Assembly (NCBI RefSeq): GCF_017591425.1
Contig: NW_024466218.1
Coordinates: 15,018,001-15,082,000 of the forward strand
DNA length: 64,000 nt
Source: Ochotona curzoniae
Lineage: Eukaryota > Chordata > Mammalia > Lagomorpha > Ochotonidae
Direction of reading: 5' to 3'
A program made the position numbers and the translations under genes. Numbering within the stretch: the stretch's first letter is position 1; each line of letters starts with the position of its first letter. Shown in pieces: positions 36,553 to 48,315 of the stretch. The notes below the pieces were generated by a model. The model had not been told where the DNA came from, did not search any database, and saw only the letters and a program-made list of their open reading frames with translations.

Positions 36553-36554
36553 GA

Positions 36555-37085
36555 CTGTTCCTTATGTTTAAATCATAATTTTGTGCACAGTTGATGCTTT
36601 TGATTATTTAGGTGTTAGATCAATTTTTAAGCAGTTATTTTTTTTACTGAAAGAACTGACATTCTCTGATCCCATTTTCTATTGCTTATTGTCCTATATT
36701 TTTGTTTTCACAGCATTTACCACTATTCTTAATATGCCATCTGCTTGTCTTTTATTTTCCTTCATTGTCAACTACGGAATAGCATTAGTTCCAGAATTCT
36801 GTGTGTCTTTTTCTTCTGAGATCATTAATATTATTTATATTTTCATTTATTTTCATTGATCCATGTATTGGCCATAATATATGTGATTAGTATTGAATTC
36901 TACTCTGAGACTGAAACATGAAGAATCAGTATGTGATTCTCTAGGTCTGCTTCCTTCCCTAACCCCGAGAAATGAAGAATCTTTCAGGTGCCAGAGTCCA
37001 TGTCAACAGGATTTACTGAATAAGGAGTATTTGAATAGAAAACCTATGCCCCGGGACTTGGAATAAAATTAAATATACGCGGTTT
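36555..37085. other. AT-rich DNA between two L1 pieces, no gene recognised
   Basis: A 92-codon hydrophobic plus-strand open stretch (36581-36859) is rich in F, I, L and S, as AT-rich DNA often gives. No motif recognised. Confidence 0.4.
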
Positions 37086-37104
37086 AAAGCTCTATGGTTT
37101 TACA
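37086..37104 (+). repeat. L1 target-site duplication, left copy
   Basis: AAAGCTCTATGGTTTTACA, identical over 19 bases to 37728-37746. The bases just upstream plus the start (GGTTT|AAAGC) give CTTT|AAAC on the other strand, close to the L1 endonuclease preference TTTT|AA. Confidence 0.93.
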
Positions 37105-37727
37105 CAGCTACCCTTCAATGAAGAGCCACAAAACAAAATCAACATTAGGGAGAAAAAAGAAATTAACAACACCAAGGAGTTAAATAACATGCTATTAAAT
37201 GACTAATATGTAGCTGAAGAAATGAAAATCAAGACCCTTCTTGAAGAAAATGATGCCACTGCAAGATCTACAAGTCATCGAATGATTTAATCAGAAGAAA
37301 GTGTTTTGAAGAGATTTGGAGACTGTTATATCTAGTAACATATTATTTAACTTCATGGCATTGTAAATTTCAATTTTTCTTTCTATTGTTGATTTTGTAT
37401 CATGACTTTTCATTTAAGGGGATGTACAGTAGCCGTGAAATGGAGACTACCATCCAGATGTGAGGATGCAGTGTAGTATGCCTTTCTGCTTCCAGACAAA
37501 GATGGACTTACAATGAAACTGTTTACTATATTTTGACAATAGGATTCTGGAGCCTCTGCCATTGTCCATGCTTGCAATGATGGATATATGACCGTGTATG
37601 AAGAACTATATGTTAATAATGACATAGAGGAACTAAGTGGGGGGGGAGGAATTTGGGGAGCGGATAACGGAATGTGGAGCTATATCGTAAATTGATAATA
37701 ATAATAATAAAATGTCAAAAAAAACCC
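37105..37727 (+). mobile_element. L1 insertion, truncated and internally rearranged, plus strand
   Basis: A 623-base insert lies between perfect 19-base direct repeats. Its 5' part (about 37135-37260) encodes, with stops, INNTKELNNMLLND and AEEMK, resembling the L1 ORF2 segment after the endonuclease domain. From about 37310 it carries the 3' UTR seen elsewhere in the window (AAGGGGATGTACAGTAGC, CATCCAGATGTGAGGATG, CTCTGCCATTGTCCATG), a G-rich tract at 37638-37660, an (ATA)n stretch and a short A run. The reverse transcriptase region is missing, so the copy cannot be autonomous. Confidence 0.88.
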
Positions 37728-37746
37728 AAAGCTCTATGGTTTTACA
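37728..37746 (+). repeat. L1 target-site duplication, right copy
   Basis: AAAGCTCTATGGTTTTACA, an exact match to 37086-37104. This marks the 3' border of the L1 insert. A CCC separates it from the A run. Confidence 0.93.
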
Positions 37747-38319
37747 TTTCTAAGTGCACAACAAAAATTTATCTGACTTAAGTCATGCAACGTATAAGAA
37801 ATACTCAAAGAATAAATTCAAGTTCACTATTGTGCCTACAAAACTAAGTATCTGTAAAGAATCAACTGTAGTACACCAAATAGGGAGCATTTATTGTGGA
37901 ATAATGCAGAAGAGGAGAGCTAAAATTATTGATGCAGTGACTATTCATTTTCATAACAGGAATCACTATTATGAACCAGTCAGGAGAAGAGTTCAGTCTA
38001 TCTTTGTATATCTGGAGAAGTAATTTTACTACTTTTTGTTTGTTTGCTTGTTTGTTTTTGAAATGTATTGCTTGGATTAGAAATCAAAATGAATATACTT
38101 CCTATGTCATCATTTTTGCTTTAGCTTCTTTTACTCATTTTTCTAAGAAAGGGAGAGCTAGTCCATGTTGGAAGAGCTATCATGGAAAAATAAAGGGGAG
38201 AGAGAAAGAGATAAAAATTTAACACAGTTGTCTGTTGTGCAATCTTTATTAACAATATATAGTTTTTTAAAAATTCCTGAATGGAGATTCCAATTTCAAT
38301 TTCTTAAGCATCATATTGT

Positions 38320-38575
38320 GTGTTAGTCTTAGCTTGCAGTGCTCTTGTAAGCAAAAGTTGGTGTCTTTATTCTCCACTTCTGGGCTAGCTTCATGCAAAT
38401 GAACTTGGGGAAAGCAGAGATCTCTCAAGTGCTAGAGTCTCTCTCACCCACATGGGAAATCCAGGAGATCCAGGTTTGAAATTTCAGCAAAATTGAGGCA
38501 GAAAACCAGCAAATGCTTGATTTCTACTTGTCTCTCTTGCTGTATAACTGTCTTTCAACTAAATATTTTCAAACA
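38320..38575 (+). mobile_element. Old CSINE remnant, plus strand
   Basis: TTAGCTTGCAGTGCTCTTGT, AGTGCTAGAGTCTCTCTCAC, CCCACATGGGAAATCCAGGA, CAGCAAATGCTTGATTTCTA and TGTCTCTCTTGCTGTATAAC follow the order of the element with strong divergence. Confidence 0.55.
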
Positions 38576-38579
38576 AACC

Positions 38580-41500
38580 ATTCCTGAAATATCAGAAATC
38601 CCTATGTATCATTCTAATTAACCTTCTATAAGCTAATAAAATGTTAATGAATTCATAGGTAAGATGAAGTTTAAAGCATGCTCGTTTTCACTATACATTG
38701 CAGCAGTTTTTGCTCCACCTACGTGAGTTTCCCTGTACTACTCTCCTTAGGAATGGACTTCCCCTAAGGTTTCATACTTAAGTGGCAATGTACTTTACAA
38801 GAAGTGCTTCACGCATCCCTCTTTAGGATGGATCCATTGATAATTTTAGCTCCCACAGATCTTTTCTCATGAGGATTTTTGAGTAACACTCAAAATTCAC
38901 AATCTGTACTATGCATTTTTGCAGATTTATGCTCTGTCTGGCAATGTTCTATAATTATTTCCAATACATGCTAGCCTTGCCTCTAAAACAGTGTTTGAGG
39001 ATGACTGAGATGATAGCTGCCTTTTCTGTATTTGGCAATGCCATAATAAGACGATATTAGACACACAGTAGATATTCAAACAAAATAGGGTCCGTTGGAT
39101 GAAACTGACTTCAATTAAGTAAGATTTCAATGACATTGTCCATCTTGTGAAGAATGGGAAGGCATCTTCTAGTCAAAATGTTAAAGGAGCTCACGCTTTC
39201 TTTACTAAACTTTATGTCCAATTTGTTTCAGTTGCAAACCCCTTGACGAAAACAAAATCTTCTAATCTGTTTGTAAAATATTCCCTCCTTTCTCCCACCT
39301 TGCTGCTGCTCTGTGATATACTGTCCTTGCCTATTACCCCTTTATAGCTGTTTTGTTAAAGTTCATACCGCTAAGACCTGTAAAAGAAATTTATGGCTCT
39401 AGGGATTTCAGCAAATTCTAAATAACCATAACAGGAACATGAAGCATTAATTAAAGACACTAGAGTCTAAGTTATAACAGGAATCCTGACATTTAAGTCT
39501 CTGGTACCATGTAAATTTAAAATGGTATGACAAACAGAGAATAATTTGATGGTCAGGAGGTTATAATGGATACCTTAACACCTTTGCCAAGAAAAAATAA
39601 ATGCCTGTCCTTGCTCTAACCCCTACCCAGGGGCTGTAAGGGCTCCTTCATAAAACACACTGATGCCTAAATATTTTTGTAATAACTCAATAGAAGCGAG
39701 TCTTTTCTTTAAGTATGCTGGAGATTAACTATCAACCCCCAATAGTCATGTACAAATTGTCAAACAAAGCAGTTTAATATTTAATGTGTATTTGCAGCAA
39801 TTTATCTGTTTCTTAGATTTTTGTGGGACTTTAAAGAGAGAGGATCAAGTACATAAAAAATAATTTTTCCCTAGGGAACATGCAGCATCCTGTGTGAGAG
39901 CAGAAGCTGAAATTCCTGACACATTTTGTCAAACAAGCCATGGAACACTCAATTTGTCAGACAAAAACAAACATCCGAATCAGAATTTTTTTGTGTATGT
40001 ATTTATTGAAGAATATTGAAAAGATACATTGTACATATTTGTTAAAATGCATATTTAAAAAACACGTGTTGATCATCCAACTGTAGCACATACTGTGACC
40101 CATCCCTCACGGATTCTTGCTCAGCAGGGTTAAATGTGTTCTGTCTGAGAGTGTAGCACATTGTCTGCAGTTCTTTGCAATATGCCGTGCCACGTCTTTT
40201 TGTGTTAAATTTCTGCAGTCTTATTCTTCAAATGGAATTTTTCATGAGGACTATGAGTTCTATTGTATCTTCCCCCACTCAAAAAGAACTTTTATTCACT
40301 CTAAACATATTACACTCTTAATAAATATGCATTTGTTGATTAATTGATTTACCATACTTGCTAATTGCAAAGTAACATCATCTGTCATTAGTAGACACAT
40401 AAATGGATTGCCAAAAAGTATGGATTTGCATATAATCCTATTAAGACCAAGCTGAGCATAACAAAACCAACCACCCTCTCCATTGGGTCGTCATAATACC
40501 TTCTAACTACATATTTCTCTCTTACAATTCAGCTACTTGCTTCCTCTCCTTATTCAGCTTTGTGCTGTTATTTAATCTCACTAGTGGTGTAATTTCAGCT
40601 CCCAAATTGAATAAGACGTTCCCTCCAGGAGAACCCTCACCTTGACAAATAGCCAAATAATAATTATTATTCGTTTCAGGGAGTGAGATATGGAATCATG
40701 CCTGCAATATCCCAGGCTCAAGTGCCTAGAAATTTATGCTATACTTCCCTGTGTCGAAGTTTCCATCTGTGATCGTATTTCAAGCCCTCTCGTCTTTTTT
40801 TTTTCAAAATGATTAAGATAATTCGTTTATGATGTTAGAAGCATAGAGACATTCTGGAAAAAAAAAACAACTTTGATGTTTCATTTTTTTGCAAACTTGT
40901 ACTGCCCATTTTCCTTCCTATCATTTTAGCAACACGGACAGGAAAATTAATTTTGCAATAGTCTCTAATTTTTTTTCTCAATGTGTGACCTCCATATTAA
41001 TAGGAGTCAGAAGACTCATTCATCATATCTGGTCACTGTGAAACTGACAGTTACAGGGTGGAATGTTTCTTGCTTAGGACAAATGGGTGTCATTTGTAAA
41101 ACACGCCGCACCCAATCGCAGTCTCCCATGGCTCTCCAACTACGTTTTTAAGCAACAATATAAACCATTCCCCAAACTGAAAGGTCTTTTCAAATATTTA
41201 CTGCCTACCTATGGAATTTTTATTCTGCTGGCTGCTGCCATCAATAATCCTGGGAGCGCTAAGCTAAGTGTGGTGTGTGACCTCCAAGGAAAGTCTTAGT
41301 GCTGGGTGAGAATAGTGGGAAGGTCCTGAGTTCTGCTTCCTTTCTTTTCTCACTGGCTAGCACCTATTATGGAGAGAATAGGTTGTTGAAGACTTATTTT
41401 TAGGTTTGTTATGAATGCTTTCAGCAAATCCATCTGCAAGTAAGGTCAATGTTTTTAAGTGCTTTTTTTTTTTTTTCATTGTACAAAATGTCCTTACCTC

Positions 41501-43915
41501 TTTTTCCAGGAAGCCGTTTGGTACCCCACCATTTTTATCTTATTGCTGGCACTAAAACCCAATTGTGAGTTTAAGGACTTGTGTGTATCTCTTGGGCCTG
41601 TTGGCTTAGCTCACATAACTAGTTCTGTGGGAGGGGTAAGGCCAAATTTGACCCTTAACAGTTTCAGATTTTGGAGTTTGGTTTTTTTTTTTTTCCAACA
41701 TATTCCCGCTCTCCTGGTTCAATATTTGTACATTGTTTGGATCCTTATCGATGTTGGCACAAAACTGAGAGCTTCAAATAGCTTCCACGATAATTTTGTC
41801 ACTGCTCGGGGAATGTCGCAAGGTCCCAAGGGATTATTGAAGCTCTGTAGATTCTCTCCTCCTTGTTTTTCCTTTCCAATCCTTCTTCCTTCCATTTGTC
41901 CCTTTATTTTTTGCCAATATTCTGTTTAAGCATATAGTTTTTCTTCCTATTATGGAGTACTCCTAATTCATTTCTGTAAAATCTTGACACAAGTTTAGCA
42001 TTCTTGTTCTACAAAGTCATCTGCTTCAGCAGGAATTTGCTACAATGAAAAGGTTGAATTCCTCCACAGAGGAATTTATGGGATGGTAAGAGAGTGTAAT
42101 TCCATTAATCTTCAACCATTCCTAGATCACTCTCTCTTCAATTAAAATTTAATTACTCTGTTCTGAACAAATAGTTGGCCCTGCCTGACAGAACGCGACC
42201 CGCTAGTGTCACAGTTGTAAGCATGCCTTGAAGTCAAGTGGTAAGCATGCTAATTCAGTACTGGATCTAACAGTATACAAGGTAGTTCTACCTTTCAGAG
42301 ATCTGTGGTCCAACTCACAGAAACTACACTTCAGTAGATCATAACTTTAGAGTAAATCTGTAAACATATTGACAACTAAGTAAAGGGGTGAATACTAGCA
42401 TTAAAAGATCTGAGACCAGGACAATATTTTTGACACTGTCAATTACAAATACTTAATAACTATTAGCTGCTACATTAACTAGAGCCGGCATATTCAATTG
42501 TCTCGATTCCTGGTAACCACATCTCACATAGCTGACATCACCATCTCACAGAGTCAGAGCCTGAAGCACAACAAGGGGCTAAGCAGTTGTTTAAAATACA
42601 CAGGCAAGCTGGAGAGAAGCTGCGATCATACCAGGATTCTTCACATGCTAGTGACTCTGCTTTTGGTGTATGTCATTTATATACTCATTTATACAAATAA
42701 TTTCATAAAAGCAGTAACCTAAAAATGGATCTTTCTAATCTAAAAGGCACGATTCCATTAAACCATAAAGGTACATATATTTATCCAAGAAGTATATCTT
42801 ATGGCCCTCCCATTTATACAATCAAAATTCCATTTATGGAAACAGCCATTATAAAGCATACTGAATCCCTTACTTTTGCTTATACTTTCAGCAAATGTTT
42901 GTATATTTCTGGACAATACTGATTTATTTTGCTTGTTTATGAATGTTATAAAGCTTTATAAAGCTAGCATCAAAGTCAGAGTTTTAGATTGTCATATATA
43001 ATTTAGTTGTCAAGTGTCTAAAATGGGGTTCACTGCAGGCTGTCTAATTTCTTCCATTGATTTATTTACTTATTTGTGGAAGAGATCCTATCTGTCTTAA
43101 TTTCTGTTGCTTAAAAAAGAAATTTTTCTGGTAATATAAAGTTCTACTTACTGTACCTCCTTCATGAATGCATAGGTTAGTCTCAGCAATTTGCTGTGTC
43201 ATAATTTAAAGTAAACCTACTAAAAAGGAATAATAATAAAATATATTTCATGACACTGCATTCTGTCCATGAATTAAAGGTAACTGATAATTATAACATA
43301 GTTTACTGCACAATCCACACACAAAAAAAGATATTTTTCTTACTTTTTGGAATCTATTTTCTTACAATAATGTTTTGGTTTTCCACATATGATTTGCCAG
43401 AGTTATTTCTGAGAATATATTGTGCTATATAATATGCTGTCTGTGTTTTGGGTTTTTTTTTCCTCTATTTTGAAAAAATTGGCATGACATACAATTTATT
43501 TCTACCTTAAATGTTTTGAATAAGTTAGAGCTATGCTCATTCGGTACCAGAGGGCTTACTTTTCCATCTCTATTCACCTTCTTATTCATTGATTTATTAC
43601 TTAATAACTATACAACTATTTAGGAGTTCCCTTTCCACTACACTGACACTTTCAGATGTGCTAACATAAACTTGTTCAAGGCATAATTTTAAAATCTGCT
43701 TCATAACCTCAAGGTCCATAGCGATACCTCAGTTATTATGTCTGAAATTAATTAGTTAATCTTTACCCTTGATAATCATTTGTGTCTGAAGTCTATTGAT
43801 TTCATTAGTTTATTTTTATAATTTTCTCTGCTGAGAATTTGTCATGCAATGTTTTCTATTTTATTAGCACATGCTGCTCTATTTTCTTTTCCATTTCATT
43901 TTTTTGTGTTTATTC
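38580..43915. other. Long unique AT-rich stretch, no gene recognised
   Basis: About 5.3 kb with no clear SINE or L1. It includes the longest ATG-started open frame of the window (41459-41929, 156 codons, rich in F and L because of T runs) and a 10-base direct repeat GTAAGCATGC (42219 and 42241). No domain is recognisable in any frame. Confidence 0.45.
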
Positions 43916-43924
43916 AATCACTTC

Positions 43925-44264
43925 AAAAAATATTCAATCTTAATTGAAAAGCAGATGTAGAGAGAAGGACAAAGAGAGAGAGAGAGAGAATGCTTTAATT
44001 TGCTGGTTCATGCCCCAAATGGCCAAAATGGCCAGAATTGTACCAATCCAAAGCCAGGAGCCAGGAGTCAGGAGCCAAGAGCTTGCTTCATGTTTCCCCT
44101 GTGGATGCAGGGATCCAGGACTTGGGCCATCCTCTGACACCTTCACAGACCATAAACAAGAATCTTTATCAGAAATGGAGCAACTGTGAAACAAAATGAC
44201 ATCTGTAAGGGATACTGGTGCCTGTAAGTAGAGGATTAGCCTGTGGCGCCACAGTGCCAGCCCC
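43925..44264 (-). mobile_element. CSINE, older subfamily, minus strand
   Basis: Antisense copy with an (AG)n expansion at 43974-43988 in the pyrimidine block. GCCAGGAGCCAGGAGTCAGG, TTGGGCCATCCTCTGACACC and the old-type head complement GAGGATTAGCCTGTGGCGCC and GTGCCAGCCCC follow. It matches the older, rabbit-like head and not the pika-type head. Confidence 0.88.
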
Positions 44265-44544
44265 CATTCTAGTACTTTTCAGATAAGTGGTTACCTCATT
44301 AATTTTCATGTACAGTTCTTCTCTCATACCTTCATTGAAAGCTGTAACGTATTATAAGACACTTAAAATGTGAAATTCCATATTATTCTGGTAGCATATG
44401 GCTTACAGAAAGACAAGTTAGGAGTTTATAATCATACATACTATGATTACTTAAAACACTTTAAAACCAAATCACACATTAACATAAATCAAGGTAAATA
44501 TGTGGTCTTAATCTTTAGAGATTGCTATTTTAAAAATTAATAAT

Positions 44545-44553
44545 AAGATTATA
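44545..44553 (+). repeat. CSINE target-site duplication, left copy
   Basis: AAGATTATA, repeated at 44878-44886 after the A-rich tail of the SINE. Confidence 0.8.
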
Positions 44554-44877
44554 TGGGGCCCAGCGTGATGGTGCAATGGTTAAGGTCCTTGCCTTTCACG
44601 CCCGGGATCCCATATGGGTGCCAGTTCTAATCCCGGCAGCCCCGCTTCTCATCCAGCTCCGTGCTTGTGGCCCGGGAAAGCAGTCGAGGACGGCCCAAGG
44701 CTTTGGGACCCTGCACCCGTGTGGGAGACCTGAAAGATGCTCCTGGCTTTGGATCGGTGTAGCATCGGCCATTGCGCTCATTGGGGAATGAATCATTGGA
44801 GGGAAGATCTTCCTCTCTGTCTCTCTTCTCTATATATCCGTATTTCCAATAAAAAATTAAATAATAATAATAAGAAG
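44554..44877 (+). mobile_element. CSINE, young pika-type copy, plus strand
   Basis: The best preserved copy. The head GGGGCCCAGCGTGATGGTGC leads to GGATCCCATATGGGTGCC, CTAATCCCGGCAGCCCCG, GGAAAGCAGTCGAGGACGGC, GACCCTGCACCCGTGTGGGA, CGGCCATTGCGCTCATTGGG, CTTCCTCTCTGTCTCTCTTC and a tail that drifts into (AAT)n and (AAG)n. It retains many CpG sites that older copies have lost, which argues for a recent insertion. A 9-base target-site duplication flanks it. Confidence 0.97.
44569..44633 (+). promoter_or_regulatory. Internal RNA polymerase III promoter (A and B boxes) of the CSINE
   Basis: TGGTGCAATGG (44569-44579) fits the A box of tRNA-type genes, and AGTTCTAATCC (44623-44633) fits the B box with one or two changes. 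The 43-base gap is in the usual range. This is the expected internal promoter of a tRNA-derived SINE. Whether it is used is unknown. Confidence 0.6.
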
Positions 44878-44886
44878 AAGATTATA
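44878..44886 (+). repeat. CSINE target-site duplication, right copy
   Basis: AAGATTATA, equal to 44545-44553, lying directly after the AATAATAATAAGAAG tail. Confidence 0.8.
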
Positions 44887-44899
44887 AATCAATTTAAAA

Positions 44900-45445
44900 C
44901 TAGAATAATACCTAAACAGACACACCTACAAAGAAATTATAAAAGTGGTAAATATGCACATTGAAATATATTGAAGCTTATTACTCATAAGATAAGCAAA
45001 AATTAAATCCACAATGAGATACAATTCCATACTGACTAGAAGCACCACATGAAAATACAAAATACCAAAGACCTGTGACAAGTGCACCTACCACAGCTGT
45101 AACATATTAACAGTACAAACATGTTGGCAAAGCTGCTTGCAGTCTCATCCATTACACACACTTCATATAAGCAATGACTCTTTCTTATGTATTTTTCAAA
45201 AGGAATAAATATACATGTCTCTAAAAATGCGTAAAAAGTTGTGTGAAGTACTATATTAACAACAGCTAAAACTATAACAACCAAAAATCTGTCATCTGTT
45301 GAATGGATTAGTAAATCATTGCATATTCATTACATGGGACATTGTTTAACAATTAAAAGGAATCAATTGGCCATACCTGGCTGAGGCTCTGGATCATTCT
45401 GCTACATGAATAAGACAAACACAGAAGATGCTATACTATATCTAG
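44900..45445 (+). mobile_element. Old L1 3'-terminal fragment, plus strand
   Basis: CCACAATGAGATACAATTCC, ACATGTTGGCAAAGCTGC, GTTGAATGGATTAGTAAATC, CATTACATGGGACATTG and CAATTAAAAGGAATCAATTG occur in the same order as the end of ORF2 and the start of the 3' UTR of old mammalian L1 families. It is strongly decayed, with many stops and gaps. It abuts the younger SINE at 44554. Confidence 0.7.
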
Positions 45446-45739
45446 GTGAGAAATTCACAGGAGGATGATTTCAACACTTTCAGAGTATTAACCTTATACT
45501 TTGAGAGTCTTATTATTTAAGCTAGAATGCTAGCAATTATAAAGATTCATATGTTATCAGCAATGCATATTAAATCTGAGATTTTAAAATGCTTCATTAA
45601 TTAGATAGTTTTTCTTGTTGCATGCAACTGATGAAGTTTATTTGCTGCTATATAAATACAACAGATTGCATGAGCCTCACAGGCAAAAAAGCATGTCTGC
45701 TCTCCTCATCGGATTATATCCGTATTCAAACACAGAGTC

Positions 45740-46037
45740 TATGTCAATTTAAGTACATACTCCATCTCCAAGCACTGGCATTCCATATAGGTGCTATTTC
45801 ATGTCCCAGCTGCTCCACTTCCTATCCAGCTTGTGTCCTGGGAAAGCAATAGAGGATAGTTGAACATCTTAGGACACTGCACTCACATGAGACACCTGAA
45901 AGAAGCTGCAGGCTCCTGGATTTAGATTGGCTCAAGTGCTGCCACTACAGTCATTTAAGGAGTGAACTAGCAGATGGACGATCTTTCTCCCGTCTCTCCT
46001 CTCTGTAAACCTGCCTTTAACAACAACAACCAAAAGA
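45740..46037 (+). mobile_element. Old CSINE, plus strand
   Basis: CATCTCCAAGCACTGGCATT, CCAGCTGCTCCACTTCCTAT, TGTCCTGGGAAAGCAATAGA, GGACACTGCACTCACATGAG, GCTCCTGGATTTAGATTGGC, TAGCAGATGGACGATCTTTC and CTCCCGTCTCTCCTCTCTGT are in consensus order. The A-rich tail runs into the microsatellite that follows. Confidence 0.88.
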
Positions 46038-46176
46038 AAGCAAGGAAGGAAAGAAGGAAGGAGGAAGGGAGGGAGGTAGGGAGGGAGGGAAGGGAGGAAG
46101 GGAGGGAGGTAGGGGAGGGAGGGAAGGGAGGAAGGGAGGGAGGGAGGGAAGGAGAGAGGGAGGGAGAAAGAGAGAG

Positions 46177-46255
<79 letters not shown>

Positions 46256-46258
46256 GAA
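46038..46258. repeat. (GGAA/GGGA/GAAA)n purine microsatellite
   Basis: About 220 bases of pure purine apart from a few T: GGAA and GGGAGG units first, then about 18 uninterrupted GAAA units (46180-46254). It directly continues the tail of the CSINE at 45740-46037, so it probably grew from that tail. Confidence 0.95.
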
Positions 46259-46259
46259 C

Positions 46260-47970
46260 TTATATTCTACATATATTCGTTTTCAGGGTAAATTGATGAG
46301 AACATGTTGATTTTTACTGATTATTGCCTCCATGAAAAACCCTATGCATGATCTTTCAAAGCAGATTGAAAAAGCAAAGACCTGGTGTTTTTTTCTGTGG
46401 AGAATCTACATTAAGTTAGTACATGTGAGTCTCAATCATTATTGACCATAGAAGAAACATAAAGTGCTATGTTTAAAATTTTGTTATGATTTTAGCTATT
46501 TTAATTTTATTGGTATGAAAGAGTGCATTTTAACTGTATATGCTTATGAAAACTAGCGTCTATACCAGCTAATGTTACTGGAAAGTCATCAATAACAAAA
46601 CTGAAATACTCATCAAATTATAATTTAGAAATTAACTACATATATTTTCTGCATGCTTCTGTACATATTATCCAGCTAGACATTTACATCCACGTGTAAA
46701 GGAACAACATCTGAGTTCATTCACTGCATTTACTTACTCCGCTCTGCCTGTGCCTGCAGGGATTGCTGTAAACAAAGGCTTCCAAACTGTCCTGACAATC
46801 CCATATGTGTATGGATTTTGAAACACAGTAGCAGACAGAAAATTGGAAGTTTTGAGAAGACCAAATATATATTTTTTAGTACTGCTAACAAACTGAGTAA
46901 CTTCAGGTTCCATGTTCAAAACCAGCATCTGTGGAGGTGGCATTAAAACCCAAGGGTATGAATTTGTTCAAAGCATCTTAATTATTGGAGTGTTCACAAG
47001 GAACACAATCAATTTAATTCACATCAGTATTTTTAGTGAAATTCTAAAAAAATGACCCTGCATGTTCGATTTTATATCATTAATGTGTCATGCTCCTTGA
47101 GAATTCCAAAGTGTGTGATTAGAGTAATCTGCCTTGCATGTACATTGATTTTGCAATATTCAACCTTGGTTCTGGATCTAAATCTGTTAGCAGTACATTT
47201 TACCATGATCTGCAAAATTTAGTAGTACTATGATATGACACACTATATCATTTGCGTTATAACTCTTGAACAGAAAAGAAAAATGTCATAATTTAGGTAA
47301 TTTTGGAGAATTGTCAATATTGCCAGTGTCTGAAAGAACGTTGCTCTCTCTGTTTCTCTCTCACTCTGCCTTCGGCTCTTTTCCTGTCCCCCAAGAAAAA
47401 TCACCCTTTTATTCATTTTTGTTCTACCCAAGACTCGCAGATGATTTTGAAGTGTAAGACCATTATTTGTGTTTTTTTAAATGTTATCATTTTATTGCAA
47501 GGAGGATAAAATCAGTGTGACATTTCCCGAACAATGATAGATGACAATAGTGAGTGGTCTTTAAATGTGAAAGACCAGTTTTTAAAAATGTCACCAGTGT
47601 ACTATTTCAGACTTTGTCAAAGATAAAGCAGTAAAACTTATAGACAAATAACTAATAATATTTCAACATGTTACATGCAGATAAAGATGTTGTGGTTACA
47701 TTGTCGTATAAATGCTACCTTATTACAAACTAGAGCAATTACAGCTGGATTGTTACAGAAATGCACTGCTTTGGATAGTTCAAAGAGAAGTTTTAGGTAT
47801 TTTCCCCACTAAATGGGTAGGTGGGTGTGGGTGAGCACTTGGGTGCACACACACAGTCTATGATTACAAACAGTAAAAATTTCAATCTGTAACCGCACGG
47901 ATATAATGTATGCATCATGTTTTAAAATGAATTTCCTTGTACATTATTTTCCTTCCTTCCTTTCCTTACT
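46260..47970. other. Unique AT-rich DNA, no gene recognised
   Basis: No SINE or L1 motif and no convincing coding segment. Overlapping short open stretches around 47243-47509 occur on both strands and in two plus frames, which argues against any of them being real. Confidence 0.4.
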
Positions 47971-47974
47971 TCCT

Positions 47975-48278
47975 TCTCTTAATTACTATTAATTTTTAAC
48001 AGAGAAAGGGAGATGGAGATTTCATCTCCGCGTTTACTCTCCAGATGGTCATAAAGGTGAGGATTGGGGAAAGCTTAAGCCTGGTGTTCCTTCCAGCTTT
48101 CTGGTTTTTCCAAGTACCAGGAGACTAGATTCCTCAGCCATTTTCTTCTACTGCCTTTTTCAGGCCACTAGCAGGGAGCTGAACCAGAAGCTGAGCAGCC
48201 AGGATACTAACTAGCACCCATATGAGATGCAGTTACTGCAAGTAAGAGTTTTAGCTGCCACCCTACTACACCAGCTCC
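47975..48278 (-). mobile_element. Old CSINE, minus strand
   Basis: Antisense copy: GCGTTTACTCTCCAGATGG, TTCAGGCCACTAGCAGGGAG, CTGAGCAGCCAGGATACTAA, CTAGCACCCATATGAGATGC and a head complement ending ACTACACCAGCTCC. Confidence 0.82.
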
Positions 48279-48315
48279 TCTATGTACCATTCTTCTCTAT
48301 TCTTTTTTTTTTGTT

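Noticed and set aside
36581..36859. Hydrophobic 92-codon ORF resembling a membrane protein
   Set aside because: F/I/L-rich composition follows from T-rich DNA, and no family pattern or start context supports it.
41459..41929. Longest ATG-started open frame (156 codons, +)
   Set aside because: Rich in F and L from T runs, no recognisable domain and no similarity I know. This length is expected by chance in 64 kb of AT-rich DNA.
45974..46291. 105-codon K/E/G-rich ORF
   Set aside because: It is the translation of the purine microsatellite at 46038-46258.
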